In this document: positions 8,804 through 17,749 of the stretch, piece after piece
How positions within the stretch are numbered: the first letter of the stretch is position 1
How the letters are laid out: each line of letters opens with the position of its first letter
DNA from: Chryseobacterium sp. CH21
Lineage (GTDB): Bacteria > Bacteroidota > Bacteroidia > Flavobacteriales > Weeksellaceae
Direction: 5' to 3'
Length of the DNA: 64,000 bases
NCBI RefSeq assembly: GCF_004119445.1
Contig: NZ_QICI01000073.1
Span: 1-64,000 of the forward strand
The notes under the pieces: generated by a model
Databases searched by the model: none
What the model was told of the DNA's origin: nothing
Seen by the model: the letters and a program-made list of their open reading frames with translations, nothing else
Position numbers and translations under genes: made by a program

Positions 8804-8844
8804 GCAAAAAATAAGAGGCTCTTTCACTATTGAAATAGCCTCTT
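8804..8844 (-). terminator. Terminator of the small secreted-protein gene
   Basis: A hairpin AAGAGGCT/AGCCTCTT with an inner TTTCA/TGAAA pair (8813-8844) is followed on the minus strand by a T-rich tract (plus-strand A run 8805-8811). It lies just past the stop at 8867. Confidence 0.7.
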
Positions 8845-8866
8845 TTAGTCTTATTAATAATTTTAT

Positions 8867-9133
8867 TTATTTAGAATATGTCTCTAAACAATAACCAATC
8901 ATTGCAGTTCCTGATGGAGGATCAACAGGTGTAATAGTAAATGCAATGGCTAAACATCCTTCTAAGTTCATTGCTTGTTTTAGTTTTTTATTCACTTTTA
9001 TTTCTGCTTTTTCGTCCTTAAAATTCTTTTTGGCTACTAAATTACTTTCTTCTGTTTTTACTTTTGGTTCTTCTGTTTTTGCAAATGACATTGCTGACGT
9101 TGTTAGTAACAACGTGAAAATGATTTTTTTCAT
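8867..9133 (-). CDS. Small secreted hypothetical protein
   Basis: The 88-residue protein has a signal peptide (about 1-18, ending AMSFA). A highly charged lysine/glutamate stretch follows (19-55). The hydrophobic C-terminal part has two cysteines (60 and 82) that could form a disulfide in the periplasm. I recognise no family. It has its own -7-type box (9162-9169) and terminator, so it is a monocistronic gene. The size and shape would fit a small secreted factor, but no function can be given. Confidence 0.65.
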   Translation of the reverse strand: MKKIIFTLLLTTSAMSFAKTEEPKVKTEESNLVAKKNFKDEKAEIKVNKKLKQAMNLEGCLAIAFTITPVDPPSGTAMIGYCLETYSK

Positions 9134-9150
9134 TATAATAATATTTTAAT

Positions 9151-9169
9151 TTGTTGTACAACAAACATA
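9151..9169 (-). promoter_or_regulatory. -7 box and overlapping 14-bp palindrome
   Basis: The minus strand reads TATGTTTG at 9169-9162 (TAnnTTTG match). It overlaps the perfect palindrome TTGTTGTACAACAA at 9151-9164, which would cover the transcription start of the small secreted-protein gene. A repressor site is possible. Confidence 0.4.
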
Positions 9170-9301
9170 TAATGAAAAATAGCAAAATCAAATTTTTATT
9201 GACTAAATCTTAAAAGCAACTCTCTATTCCAAAATATCAATTCAAAATAGCGTTTTTTTTCAATCATTTACAATCCATAATAGAACATTTTCAATAAAAG
9301 A

Positions 9302-9337
9302 AATCAACCCAAACACATTGCTGTATCTGGGTTGATT
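9302..9337 (-). terminator. Terminator of the GLPGL-family gene
   Basis: A 10-bp perfect stem AATCAACCCA/TGGGTTGATT (9302-9311 and 9328-9337) has a 16-base loop. It is followed on the minus strand by a T-rich stretch. Confidence 0.6.
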
Positions 9338-9365
9338 CAAAATATAATTTAGTTGATATGAATGC

Positions 9366-10261
9366 TTATTTTTTCTTTTTATCAGAAGGCTGTTCTTTTT
9401 CTATTGGATTATCATTGCGTTGAAAAAATCTTTAGCCATTTTTTCTTGTTTTTTTGCCATTTCTCCAATTGTTATGTCAGATCCTGGCATTTTCATATTC
9501 ATCATTTCTGGAGTAACTTTTTGACGAAATTCGGCCATAGGATCCTGTTTAAAGCTAGCATAAGCCTTTTCAAACTTATCTTTTGTTGTAGGAGTTACAG
9601 TTTGAGGAACCCCATACTTTGCATTGATCTTATCTGAATTGGACATTTCCTCATAGTTTTCAATCTTCTTGTTTCCACTTAATTTCCAAGAGTAGTTTTT
9701 CTCTGAATCTTCAATTTTAACAATTAACCCAGGAAGTCCATAAAATTTGTATGGCCCATCTTGAAAAGGAATATCTGTACTAAACCAAGCTGTCCATTTT
9801 CTTCCTCCAAATTCTGTAGTTGCTTTTTGCGTATTATATTCTCCTACTTTTTCTTTTTCTGATAAAATGTTCCAATTGAATTTAATATCATCATCATAAC
9901 CAAATAAATTCATACTCACTCTATCAACATACTTCTCCTTCATTTCAGGGTAAGTCTTAATAATTTTATATGAAAATTTAGGCATTTTAATAAGCTTCGT
10001 TATATCCTTCCAGCTTTTTGTTTTTTCCATTTCGTCAACCGCAACTTTAATAATAGAATCTTGAGCTGGAATAGTATAATCCTGATAGATTGATTTTTTG
10101 GGAGTAATATCAAGAATGGTGATAATCTTATCCAATTTTGTTGAATCTTTCTTCGGCTTAAAAGTCAGTTCATAAAAGAAACGGTTAGCGGTTTCTTTTG
10201 ATTCCTGGGCTCCTGCAAATGCAAAAAGAGCAATAAGAAATATAGAGAATAATTTTTTCAT
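9366..10261 (-). CDS. GLPGL family protein (apparent frameshift near the C-terminus)
   Basis: The start is taken at MKKLFSIFL (10261) because a signal peptide follows immediately (about 1-18, ending FAGAQ); an upstream start at 10291 adds ten unlikely residues. The exported protein of about 290 residues carries the family motif in the run YGLPGLIVKIED near residue 182. As read, the frame ends at 9401 after FFNAMIIQ. One extra A in the A6 run at 9423-9428 would instead give a tail ending NPIEKEQPSDKKKK with a stop at 9366, which is a much more typical end. GLPGL proteins often accompany CarboxypepD_reg/barrel receptors such as the one at 10998. Their function is unknown. Confidence 0.8.
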
Positions 10262-10442
10262 TATTTCAAGTTTTATATAATTAGTTATCATAGGTCTTCT
10301 TTTGTTACAGTTTTTTTAAAATTTTATTTTTTTGAATAACATTTATCTTCTTCAGATTATGGGATGATAAAAAATTATGATTCTCTTAAAACAGTTTCAT
10401 TTTTAAAACGCATACCTTTAAGTTTCTAAAAAACAAAATATT

Positions 10443-10940
10443 ATGGATACCTTATCTCAATTAAAATCCGAACTGGAGGGAGAGTTCCAAACCACCAAAA
10501 AATTTATTGAACTGTTCCCAGAAGGAAAAAATGACTTCGCTCCTCATGAAAAAAGCATGAAAATGATGCCTCTTGCTACCCATCTTGTAGAAGTTTTTGA
10601 ATGGCCGAACACCATTTTAAATACTTCCGAACTGGATTTTGGTAAAGGCGACTACAAGCCAACAGTTCTTTCCACCAAAGAAGATCTTATGAAGAAACTG
10701 GAAGAAGACTATCAGGCAGGTAAAAAAGCTCTTGAAAGTAGTACAGAAGATGATCTGAATCCCAGCTGGACGATTAAAAATGACGGCCATGAACTGGCAA
10801 GCTGGAGCAAATACGGAGCGATCCGTCATGCTTTAAACCAGATCACCCATCACAGAGCTCAACTGGGTGTATATTACAGACTGAACAATATTCCTTTGCC
10901 GGGAAGTTATGGGCCTTCAGCAGACCAGCAAAGTTTTTAA
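10443..10940 (+). CDS. DinB family protein
   Basis: The 165-residue protein is a DinB-like four-helix bundle. His47 (in ATHLVEVFEWP) and the C-terminal HALNQITHHRAQLG (His129, His136, His137) are the expected metal ligands. Members of this family include thiol-dependent transferases as well as many proteins of unknown function. The catalytic role here cannot be assigned. It is a single gene facing the barrel receptor and shares the terminator at 10966-10994. Confidence 0.85.
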   Translation: MDTLSQLKSELEGEFQTTKKFIELFPEGKNDFAPHEKSMKMMPLATHLVEVFEWPNTILNTSELDFGKGDYKPTVLSTKEDLMKKLEEDYQAGKKALESSTEDDLNPSWTIKNDGHELASWSKYGAIRHALNQITHHRAQLGVYYRLNNIPLPGSYGPSADQQSF

Positions 10941-10965
10941 TTTTAATACATCATTATATCTCAAC

Positions 10966-10994
10966 AAAAAACCAATCCGGATGGATTGGTTTTT
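10966..10994. terminator. Bidirectional terminator between convergent genes
   Basis: An 8-bp perfect stem ACCAATCC/GGATTGGT (10971-10978 and 10983-10990) has a GGAT loop. It is flanked by an A run on one side and a T run on the other, so it can serve both the DinB gene and the barrel receptor gene. Confidence 0.8.
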
Positions 10995-10997
10995 ATA

Positions 10998-13775
10998 TTA
11001 TTTAAAGTTGAATTTTACTGTAAACATTACCTGGCTAGGGCGGAGCTGTATCTTGGTGTAAGAAGAACTATTTGTTGTTTGATTAATATTATACGTTTCA
11101 AAGAACTTTCTGTTAGCAATATTTAACCATTTCAATTCAAAATCAATTTTCTTTTTAGACCATGAAAACTGGTATGAAATATCATAGAAACCATTTTTGT
11201 ATTTATTAGTTCCATCACTTGTATTTACCTGATCCCAATTGAATCCTATTGTATGGTTTTCTATTGGATAGAAATAAACTGCCAAATTGTGATTAAAACC
11301 TGTATTTACTCCCAATCTACTTTGATTAGAGCTCAGACCAATATTATCCTGTTTGTTTCTTGATAAACTAAGTGTATAATCTATACTTGCCCAGCTGAAA
11401 TAGGTATTATTGAACTTAAGTCCATAAGTTTGAGTATTGTTTTTGCTTAGATACTGAGTATCATCTAAGAATGCATCAGATTTTGATAATGTATTTCCAT
11501 AGTTCACAGAAGCATTTGTCTTGAATTTTGGAAAGTACTTACCAACTTCAATACTGAATCTATTACTTTTTAAATGGTTTTCTCTTTCAATGTAGCGAAT
11601 CAAAGTAGAACCCGTTGCCACATCCAAAATTGGAGAAGAAAGTAGGTTTCTTTTACTATCACTCAATGAATAGGTTATATTGAAGAATAGGTTATTTAAT
11701 GGGTTTCTATACTCAATTCTTGAGCCTGCACTTTTTGAAGTGGTTTGAGGGATCGGATTGTTTGGATCCATTACATTAAATCCCCTTGGACTTAATAACA
11801 TATATCCTGCATAGGCATTCTGAATATCTCCAAAGTTGTTGCTAATATTTCCATTCAAACTTGCTTTCCAAAATGAAGCAAATGAATACTGAACAAATGC
11901 ATTTGGGGTAAATGTTGTCTTATTTAATGATTTTGAAACACCTCTTAAATCATCTTCAGCCTTAATGCTGTTGAAATTTGCCGGAAAGTTAGCAAAAATA
12001 CTCCAAGCCTCAGATTTATAATTAACACCTACCGAAGCTGATGGTACAATTTCTGTAAATTTCAGATTATTTTCATAAACCCCATCATTGAAGTTTGGTG
12101 GAACATCATTCGGAACGGATGGGTTTGGAATTGATTGTCCATCAAAGTTTGTATTAAGTTTATCTGTAGAAAAATCTAATCCTACCTGAGGGGTGAATGT
12201 CCATCCTTTTGTAGAAAAACTAATATTTGCTGAATGCGAAGTGTCTAATGTTTTTAGCCTGAACTGTTGTAAAGCTAAAGTTCCTGGTGCAAAATTCACT
12301 ATTCCATATTTATCTTTTTCATTCGGATCGTTCGGATTTACCTTTGGAAGTTTATATGGTAATTGTAAATAACTTGCCGGATCTACTTGCAATGTCTGCT
12401 GATCATCCTGATAATTAATATATGATTTGAAATTCACCATCTTTTCTCCCCAAGGAATAATGGTACTTAATGAGTTTTGGAATGATGATGTAGGAGACTC
12501 TACCGACTGATCCCCCGATCTTCCAGCTCTTACCGCAAAAGCTCTATCGGCATTCCAGAACTGACTGAAACTTGTTGTATTCTTAAAGAAGCCTTTTTTA
12601 GCATTCTTAGTAAATATCAATTCACCTTTTAATTTATCTGTATAAAAATTATTTCTTGTGCTCATTACCACCGTCGACTGCTGTGGTCTTTCATTGGTTG
12701 GGAAATAAGTTGTTTCATTATAATCCTCTCTTGCCACCGCATTGTTGGTGTAATTCGCATTAAGCTTTAACTCCCACTCTTTCTTTTTATCAATATTTGT
12801 TAAATAGTTTACAGACAAATAGTGAACATTATTCATCAAATATCTTTTCACCGGCAAATTCGGAGTACCTGCATTTTCAACATTCAGCCAATCGTTTTGT
12901 GAAGCATTAATTCTTCTTCCTTCCCATGAACTGCCAAAAGCCAGAATATTCCCTTCATTTTCCACCTGCTCACCCATGTTATTGGTTTTATAATTGACTA
13001 CCCACTGGCTTTTCTGTCCGAAAAACATGGGTGTCAGTTTTACATTCCAAAGCCATGGATCTCCAAAGCCTGTTCCTACTTCTCCTCTACCAGTCATGGT
13101 AACGGAGTTTTTCAGCTTGATATTTATGGCTGCCTGATCTGATGGTACTTTATCCTGAAGTATTTTTACCGGCTGGTGATTTTCGAGAACTTCTACTTTC
13201 TGTACGGCGTCTTTTGGAAGGGAATTGTTGATGGTTCCATAACCTCCTTCCATAAGGTCTTTTCCGTTTACATAGAATTTATTGATGGCATTTCCCTGAT
13301 AAAGAATCGTTCCGTCTGTATTTACTTCAATACCCGGAATCTTTTTCATTACATCTGCCAGGGTTCTGTCGTTTTTGCTGTTGAATGCTTTAAGATCGTA
13401 AGAAATAGTATCACCTCTTGCTGTGATCATTTTTGTTTTCAGCTGGACTTCTTTAATTTCTGTAGCTTCAGACTGCATTTTGAAACTTAAGGTCTGATCA
13501 CTGTTGGTGATTTGTTTTGTAAGAGGTTTCTGATTGAATGCTTTCACTTTAAGATCCACTTTAGCTTCAGCAGAAGTGAAAGTTACTTTGTATTCTCCTT
13601 TAGAGTTGGTAATTCCGTAAGCCAGAATAGCATCTTTGCCGGGTTCTTCTATCGTCACACTGGCGCTTGGTATGGCAACCCCGTCATCATCAGTGATCTT
13701 TCCTGATACCGTTTTCTGTGCAAAAGTAAACACAGTAAAGAAAAGCATCAGAAATAAAGAAATATTTTTTTTCAT
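10998..13775 (-). CDS. TonB-receptor-like outer-membrane protein with CarboxypepD_reg domain
   Basis: The 925-residue protein has a signal peptide (1-19). A carboxypeptidase-regulatory-like domain follows (about 20-105, starting KTVSGKITDDDGVAIPSA), then a plug-like region (about 115-215, with IPGIEVNTDGTILYQGNAI and NGKDLMEGG), and a long beta-barrel to the C-terminus ending MFTVKFNFK. This is the layout of Bacteroidota outer-membrane receptors of the OMP_b-brl family, which may be TonB-dependent; no clear TonB box is visible. The cargo is unknown. The GLPGL gene is next on the same strand, apart from the intervening DinB gene. Confidence 0.88.
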   Translation of the reverse strand: MKKNISLFLMLFFTVFTFAQKTVSGKITDDDGVAIPSASVTIEEPGKDAILAYGITNSKGEYKVTFTSAEAKVDLKVKAFNQKPLTKQITNSDQTLSFKMQSEATEIKEVQLKTKMITARGDTISYDLKAFNSKNDRTLADVMKKIPGIEVNTDGTILYQGNAINKFYVNGKDLMEGGYGTINNSLPKDAVQKVEVLENHQPVKILQDKVPSDQAAINIKLKNSVTMTGRGEVGTGFGDPWLWNVKLTPMFFGQKSQWVVNYKTNNMGEQVENEGNILAFGSSWEGRRINASQNDWLNVENAGTPNLPVKRYLMNNVHYLSVNYLTNIDKKKEWELKLNANYTNNAVAREDYNETTYFPTNERPQQSTVVMSTRNNFYTDKLKGELIFTKNAKKGFFKNTTSFSQFWNADRAFAVRAGRSGDQSVESPTSSFQNSLSTIIPWGEKMVNFKSYINYQDDQQTLQVDPASYLQLPYKLPKVNPNDPNEKDKYGIVNFAPGTLALQQFRLKTLDTSHSANISFSTKGWTFTPQVGLDFSTDKLNTNFDGQSIPNPSVPNDVPPNFNDGVYENNLKFTEIVPSASVGVNYKSEAWSIFANFPANFNSIKAEDDLRGVSKSLNKTTFTPNAFVQYSFASFWKASLNGNISNNFGDIQNAYAGYMLLSPRGFNVMDPNNPIPQTTSKSAGSRIEYRNPLNNLFFNITYSLSDSKRNLLSSPILDVATGSTLIRYIERENHLKSNRFSIEVGKYFPKFKTNASVNYGNTLSKSDAFLDDTQYLSKNNTQTYGLKFNNTYFSWASIDYTLSLSRNKQDNIGLSSNQSRLGVNTGFNHNLAVYFYPIENHTIGFNWDQVNTSDGTNKYKNGFYDISYQFSWSKKKIDFELKWLNIANRKFFETYNINQTTNSSSYTKIQLRPSQVMFTVKFNFK

Positions 13776-13870
13776 ACTTATTATTTGCTCAATTAGTTAA
13801 TCATTCTCGTTTTTTGTTACACTTCCTATAAAGATGAATTTTATAGGTAAAGGTTAAATTTTTATCACTA

Positions 13871-13878
13871 CAAACATA
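13871..13878 (-). promoter_or_regulatory. -7 box for the barrel receptor gene
   Basis: The minus strand reads TATGTTTG, an exact TAnnTTTG match, 96 bases before the start codon. No clear -33 TTG was found. Confidence 0.35.
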
Positions 13879-14197
13879 GTTATATTTTTTAAATGATTGA
13901 ATTTTTATTAAAAAAATGTTTTTTCAATTAATTTTAATTCAGATTGAGATTCTTTACCTAGCTGATCATTTTCCTTTAAAAATTATATTTGGCATATAAA
14001 ATCTATAAAATTTTTCATCATTAATTTTTTAAAATTCTGTAACATAATCTGGACGAACATTGTCATATTGAGCATAATAACAACAATTTTCAACTAAAGA
14101 AAAAATATTAATATTCTTATTTAGACTAGATAGTAAAATCTGATTTGAATCATAGATTAAAAAAAAATTAAACCCTATTACATAAATATATATTTAA

Positions 14198-14205
14198 TAA
14201 TTTTG
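14198..14205 (+). promoter_or_regulatory. -7 box for the JmjC-like gene
   Basis: TAATTTTG matches TAnnTTTG and lies 19 bases before the start codon at 14224, which gives a short leader. Confidence 0.4.
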
Positions 14206-14223
14206 TAACATAAAATTTATAAA

Positions 14224-15105
14224 ATGGGAATTATTTTAAAGCCTATAGATGTTGTAGAAGACATTTCGAAAGAAGAATTCTACGAAAAATATCTAAAGCC
14301 TAGAAGGCCCGTTGTCATCAGGAATATGGCAAAAAACTGGCCGGCTTACCAAAAATGGACGATGGAATATATGAAGGAGGTTGTAGGAGATGTGGAGGTT
14401 CCGCTATATGACAGCTCAAAAGCAGATCCCTCTGCTCCCATCAATGCTGCCGCCGCAAAAATGAAGTTCGGAGATTATATAGATCTTATACAACGTGAGC
14501 CTACTGACCTCAGAATATTTCTTTTTGATCCTATAAAATATGCCCCTAAGCTTTTGGATGATTATATTTCTCCCAAAAAATTAATGGGTGGCTTTCTGGA
14601 CAAGTATCCCAATATGTTCTTTGGTGGAAAGGGATCCGTAACATTCCTTCACTTTGATATTGACATGGCTCATATCTTCCATACTCACTTCAACGGAAGA
14701 AAACACATTCTTCTTTTTGATTACAAGTGGAGAGAAAGACTTTATCAGATTCCTTATGCAACGTATGCTCTGGAGGATTATGACATAGAAAATCCGGACT
14801 TCACAAAATTCCCGGCACTGGATGGGGTAGAAGGAATTGAGTGCTATCTTGAGCATGGTGATACTTTATTCATGCCTACAGGGTGGTGGCACTGGATGAA
14901 ATATCTGGACGGAAGTTTTTCTATTTCTTTAAGAGCATGGGACAAATCGTGGGCAGTAAAGGCACATTCTTTATGGAATCTTACGGTACAGCGTAAATTC
15001 GACGACATTATGAAATCGAACTTCAAAAAGAGCTACATGGACTGGAAAGAAAAAATGGCCGTTAAAAGAGCAGAAATGGCCTTGAAAAGAGGCTTACCAA
15101 GATAA
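14224..15105 (+). CDS. Cupin-like (JmjC-type) Fe(II)/2-oxoglutarate oxygenase
   Basis: The 293-residue protein has the cupin_8/JmjC pattern: an N-terminal FYEKYLKPRRPVVIRN segment (about 19-34), the iron ligands His143 and Asp145 in FLHFDID, and the third ligand His223 in PTGWWHWM. Bacterial members hydroxylate protein or small-molecule substrates; the substrate here is unknown. The C-terminal tail (about 265-293) is basic and probably helical. It is monocistronic, with a terminator at 15108-15137 shared with the M14 peptidase gene. Confidence 0.88.
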   Translation: MGIILKPIDVVEDISKEEFYEKYLKPRRPVVIRNMAKNWPAYQKWTMEYMKEVVGDVEVPLYDSSKADPSAPINAAAAKMKFGDYIDLIQREPTDLRIFLFDPIKYAPKLLDDYISPKKLMGGFLDKYPNMFFGGKGSVTFLHFDIDMAHIFHTHFNGRKHILLFDYKWRERLYQIPYATYALEDYDIENPDFTKFPALDGVEGIECYLEHGDTLFMPTGWWHWMKYLDGSFSISLRAWDKSWAVKAHSLWNLTVQRKFDDIMKSNFKKSYMDWKEKMAVKRAEMALKRGLPR

Positions 15106-15107
15106 TT

Positions 15108-15137
15108 AAAAAGACGTTTCGCCTGAAACGTCTTTTT
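15108..15137. terminator. Bidirectional terminator
   Basis: A 13-bp perfect stem AAAAAGACGTTTC/GAAACGTCTTTTT with a GCCT loop lies between two convergent genes. Confidence 0.88.
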
Positions 15138-15164
15138 TTAGTTTATTTATTAATTATCAATAAT

Positions 15165-16889
15165 TTACAGCACTCTGTAAACAGGATATTGTCTGAATGT
15201 TTTTTCTTCAAAATATGGGGAGTGCTTGTATACCCAATCCAATTGTGTGTCTCCGTCTTCAGACAATTTTTTATCTGATGCTTTAGCTGCTTCAAATGCT
15301 TCTTTCAGTTTATTGTCTTTTTTCAATAGTTCTGCAGCCGTATCTTCAAAAATATAGGCGGAATAATATTCTTTCTGAGCCAGAATGCCATCAAAGAAGT
15401 TCCAGTTGAAAAATGAGTCTAATGCTTCAGGTTCAAGGGTTTCTATAATGTATTTCACACCAGACTGATTGGTAGGAACCAGATAATCTCCAGCTGCAAA
15501 TGTCATATTTTTATGAGAAGCATCAACCGTAGTTTCAAAATGCAGATAATGTCCTTCGTAAGGGTTTTTAACGGTTTTAAAATCTTTAATTTTATAGGAC
15601 TCCACCATCATTGCACTGTCTTTCTGTATCGGTTTCATCTGAATTTTATTTCTTTTAAATTCTTCAATCACACGATACTGCGACAGTGGAATCACATAAT
15701 ACTTCGGAATGGTAATATATCCCGTAGGAACAGCAGTGGTAAAGAGTTTTATATTCTTGGTAAATGGCTTGTTTCTGTCATAATACAGCCTTGGTTTCCC
15801 TGAAATTTCACTGGGTTTATATTTTCCTTCATACCCCTTAAAATCCATGGTAGAGAACTTTGTAGAATCTATTTTCCAACGGATTCCGTATTGTTTTCCG
15901 GCCTGATATTGTTTTAAATTCTCTATACGAAGCTGCTTTATTTTTTGATAATCTTTATCCAAATTCTGCAGGTTGACCAACATATATTTGTAAGTAGCGT
16001 CTACTCTTTTGTCATACGGTTTCAGCATATGGGTTTCTGGAACGGTTCCCAAAGAGTTGAAAAGGGAAGTATAGCCTGTAGAGTATCTGGGAGAGTCTTC
16101 AAATGAAGCAAATCCTACTTCGGGAACATCTCCGTGAATATTGACGTAGGGAGTACTTTCATAACCAAGTTTCTTCATATCCTCAAGATTTTTAGCCTGA
16201 TAATCATTGTAGAAATAATTTCCAAGGGTATTTCCCAAACGTTCTTTAAAGGTAGAAATATAGGTAAATGTATATTGATAATCTGCTCCGTTGCTGACAT
16301 GATTGTCTATGAAAACATCCGGTTGTAACCACTGATAGATTTCCTGGAAACTTCTGGCATTTTTAGAATCGGCTTTGATAAAATCTCTGTTCAGATCATA
16401 ATTTCTGGCATTTCCTCTGAAACCGTACTGTTCCGGTCCATTTTGATTGGCTCTGGAATAGGAACCTCTGTTCAACATTCCGCTAACATTATAAGCTGAA
16501 ATAGCCGCAATGATAAAATTCTGTGGAGTTTTGATCTTTTTAGCCGCCAAGTCTCTCATCAGCATCATGGTGGCATCAATTCCGTCCGGTTCTCCCGGGT
16601 GAATTCCGTTGTTGACGAACAGAATGGCTTTCTCTTTTCTTAATTTTTCAAGATCTTTTTCAGGAAATGGGTTGTAAACCACCACATAAATGGGTTTTCC
16701 GTTGTCGTCTTCTCCTTTTTTAAGATACTGAATGGTACTGAAGTTCTTAGCCAGATCCTGATAGTAGCTGTTCATTTCATCATAGGTAACCGTCTGGTTT
16801 CCATTTCCTTTTTCAAAAGGAGTCTGAAATGATTGTTGAGCTAAAAACAAGGTAGAACTCAGGGTGAATAAAAGATATTTCAGTTTCAT
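15165..16889 (-). CDS. M14 family zinc carboxypeptidase, exported
   Basis: The start is taken at MKLKYLLF (16889), three codons inside the longest reading, since the signal peptide begins there. In the longer numbering the zinc ligands are His100 and Glu103 (GIHPGEPDG) and His200 (IDNHVSNG). The substrate-binding RNYDLNRDF is at 165-173, and Glu289 in TVPETHM is a candidate catalytic glutamate. Family members cut C-terminal residues from peptides or act on cell-wall peptides. The long C-terminal part (about 330-577) is of the kind seen in flavobacterial M14 proteins. Location is probably the periplasm or outside. Confidence 0.87.
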   Translation of the reverse strand: MKLKYLLFTLSSTLFLAQQSFQTPFEKGNGNQTVTYDEMNSYYQDLAKNFSTIQYLKKGEDDNGKPIYVVVYNPFPEKDLEKLRKEKAILFVNNGIHPGEPDGIDATMMLMRDLAAKKIKTPQNFIIAAISAYNVSGMLNRGSYSRANQNGPEQYGFRGNARNYDLNRDFIKADSKNARSFQEIYQWLQPDVFIDNHVSNGADYQYTFTYISTFKERLGNTLGNYFYNDYQAKNLEDMKKLGYESTPYVNIHGDVPEVGFASFEDSPRYSTGYTSLFNSLGTVPETHMLKPYDKRVDATYKYMLVNLQNLDKDYQKIKQLRIENLKQYQAGKQYGIRWKIDSTKFSTMDFKGYEGKYKPSEISGKPRLYYDRNKPFTKNIKLFTTAVPTGYITIPKYYVIPLSQYRVIEEFKRNKIQMKPIQKDSAMMVESYKIKDFKTVKNPYEGHYLHFETTVDASHKNMTFAAGDYLVPTNQSGVKYIIETLEPEALDSFFNWNFFDGILAQKEYYSAYIFEDTAAELLKKDNKLKEAFEAAKASDKKLSEDGDTQLDWVYKHSPYFEEKTFRQYPVYRVL

Positions 16890-16973
16890 TGAAGTCATAT
16901 TTTCAGACTTTAAAAGTAGTTATCTTTTGGGAGAAATGAGAATATGTTGATGGGTAAAATGTTTTTAAAATAG

Positions 16974-17006
16974 AAACCTAACAGGTTTTAAAAACCTGTT
17001 AGGTTT
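16974..17006. terminator. Perfect 16-bp inverted repeat, probable terminator
   Basis: AAACCTAACAGGTTTT (16974-16989) and its exact reverse complement (16991-17006) are separated by one base. It lies 14 bases past the stop of the phosphatase gene at 17020 and can end that operon. Stems built on the word AACCTAACAGGTT recur between genes in many flavobacteria, so it may also be a dispersed repeat. Confidence 0.65.
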
Positions 17007-17019
17007 GTTCTTGATAGCA

Positions 17020-17748
17020 TTAATTTCTGCCATTTTCTTTAGGATATAAGGAGGGAACCGGATCGCTCTGCCAGAATTGTTTGCTATCAATATCCATGAT
17101 GGATAAAGATCCGGTATAAGCAGCTCCGGTATCCAAATTCCAGATGTTGGCTTTATTGGCTGGAATTTTAATCCCAATATCAAGAGTAGGCGTATGCCCG
17201 ATGAATATTTCTTTGTACAAAAGCAGTCTTTTAGGATATAATTCTGAGTTCTTTTCTAGTTTTTTATCCATGGCTACAGCGGTTTCCCAGAGGGTTCTGT
17301 CCCAACGGTAATTGCTGGAATAGACTTCTTTTTCAGGACCATGCATGGAAGAATATCCGGCATGAATAAACAGCCGGTTCTGATCATCAATATGATAATT
17401 TTTCATCCTTTGAAAGAATTCGAGATGAATATCCAGATCTTCAAGAGCGTAATCAGCATAACTTTCTACTGTACTTTTTCCTCCATTGAAAAGCCATACA
17501 TCGGGTTTTTGTCCAAATGCCAACCAGTCTTCGCACCATGCATCATGATTTCCTTTGATGAAAATACATTTTTGTTTTTCTGAAAGTTCCAGTAAGAACT
17601 GTATGATTTGTGATGACTCACTCCAGCCGTCTACGTAATCTCCGAGGAAAATCAGTTGATCATTTTCTGTCACGCTTGCTCTTTCAAGAACCTGTTGCAA
17701 GGCTTTAAATCCTCCGTGAATATCTCCTATGACTAATGTTCTGCTCAT
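17020..17748 (-). CDS. Calcineurin-like metallophosphatase
   Basis: The 242-residue protein has the dimetal phosphoesterase motifs GDIHG (8-12), GDYVDG (36-41), GNHD (66-69) and the later FIHAGYSS. It resembles PPP-type serine/threonine phosphatases and Ap4A hydrolases. It begins one base after the kptA stop and ends the NAD/ADP-ribose run. A role in removing phosphate from products of the KptA reaction or from ADP-ribosyl adducts is inference from position only. Confidence 0.87.
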   Translation of the reverse strand: MSRTLVIGDIHGGFKALQQVLERASVTENDQLIFLGDYVDGWSESSQIIQFLLELSEKQKCIFIKGNHDAWCEDWLAFGQKPDVWLFNGGKSTVESYADYALEDLDIHLEFFQRMKNYHIDDQNRLFIHAGYSSMHGPEKEVYSSNYRWDRTLWETAVAMDKKLEKNSELYPKRLLLYKEIFIGHTPTLDIGIKIPANKANIWNLDTGAAYTGSLSIMDIDSKQFWQSDPVPSLYPKENGRN

Positions 17749-17749
17749 T

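Larger units (their letters stand above)
13776..14223. other. AT-rich divergent promoter region
   Basis: This 448-bp gap between divergent genes holds no credible gene. It carries a TATGTTTG box for the receptor gene (minus, 13871-13878) and a TAATTTTG box for the JmjC-like gene (plus, 14198-14205). An inverted repeat CCTATAAA/TTTATAGG at about 13828-13850 would fall in the receptor mRNA leader. The rest is featureless A/T runs. Confidence 0.5.
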
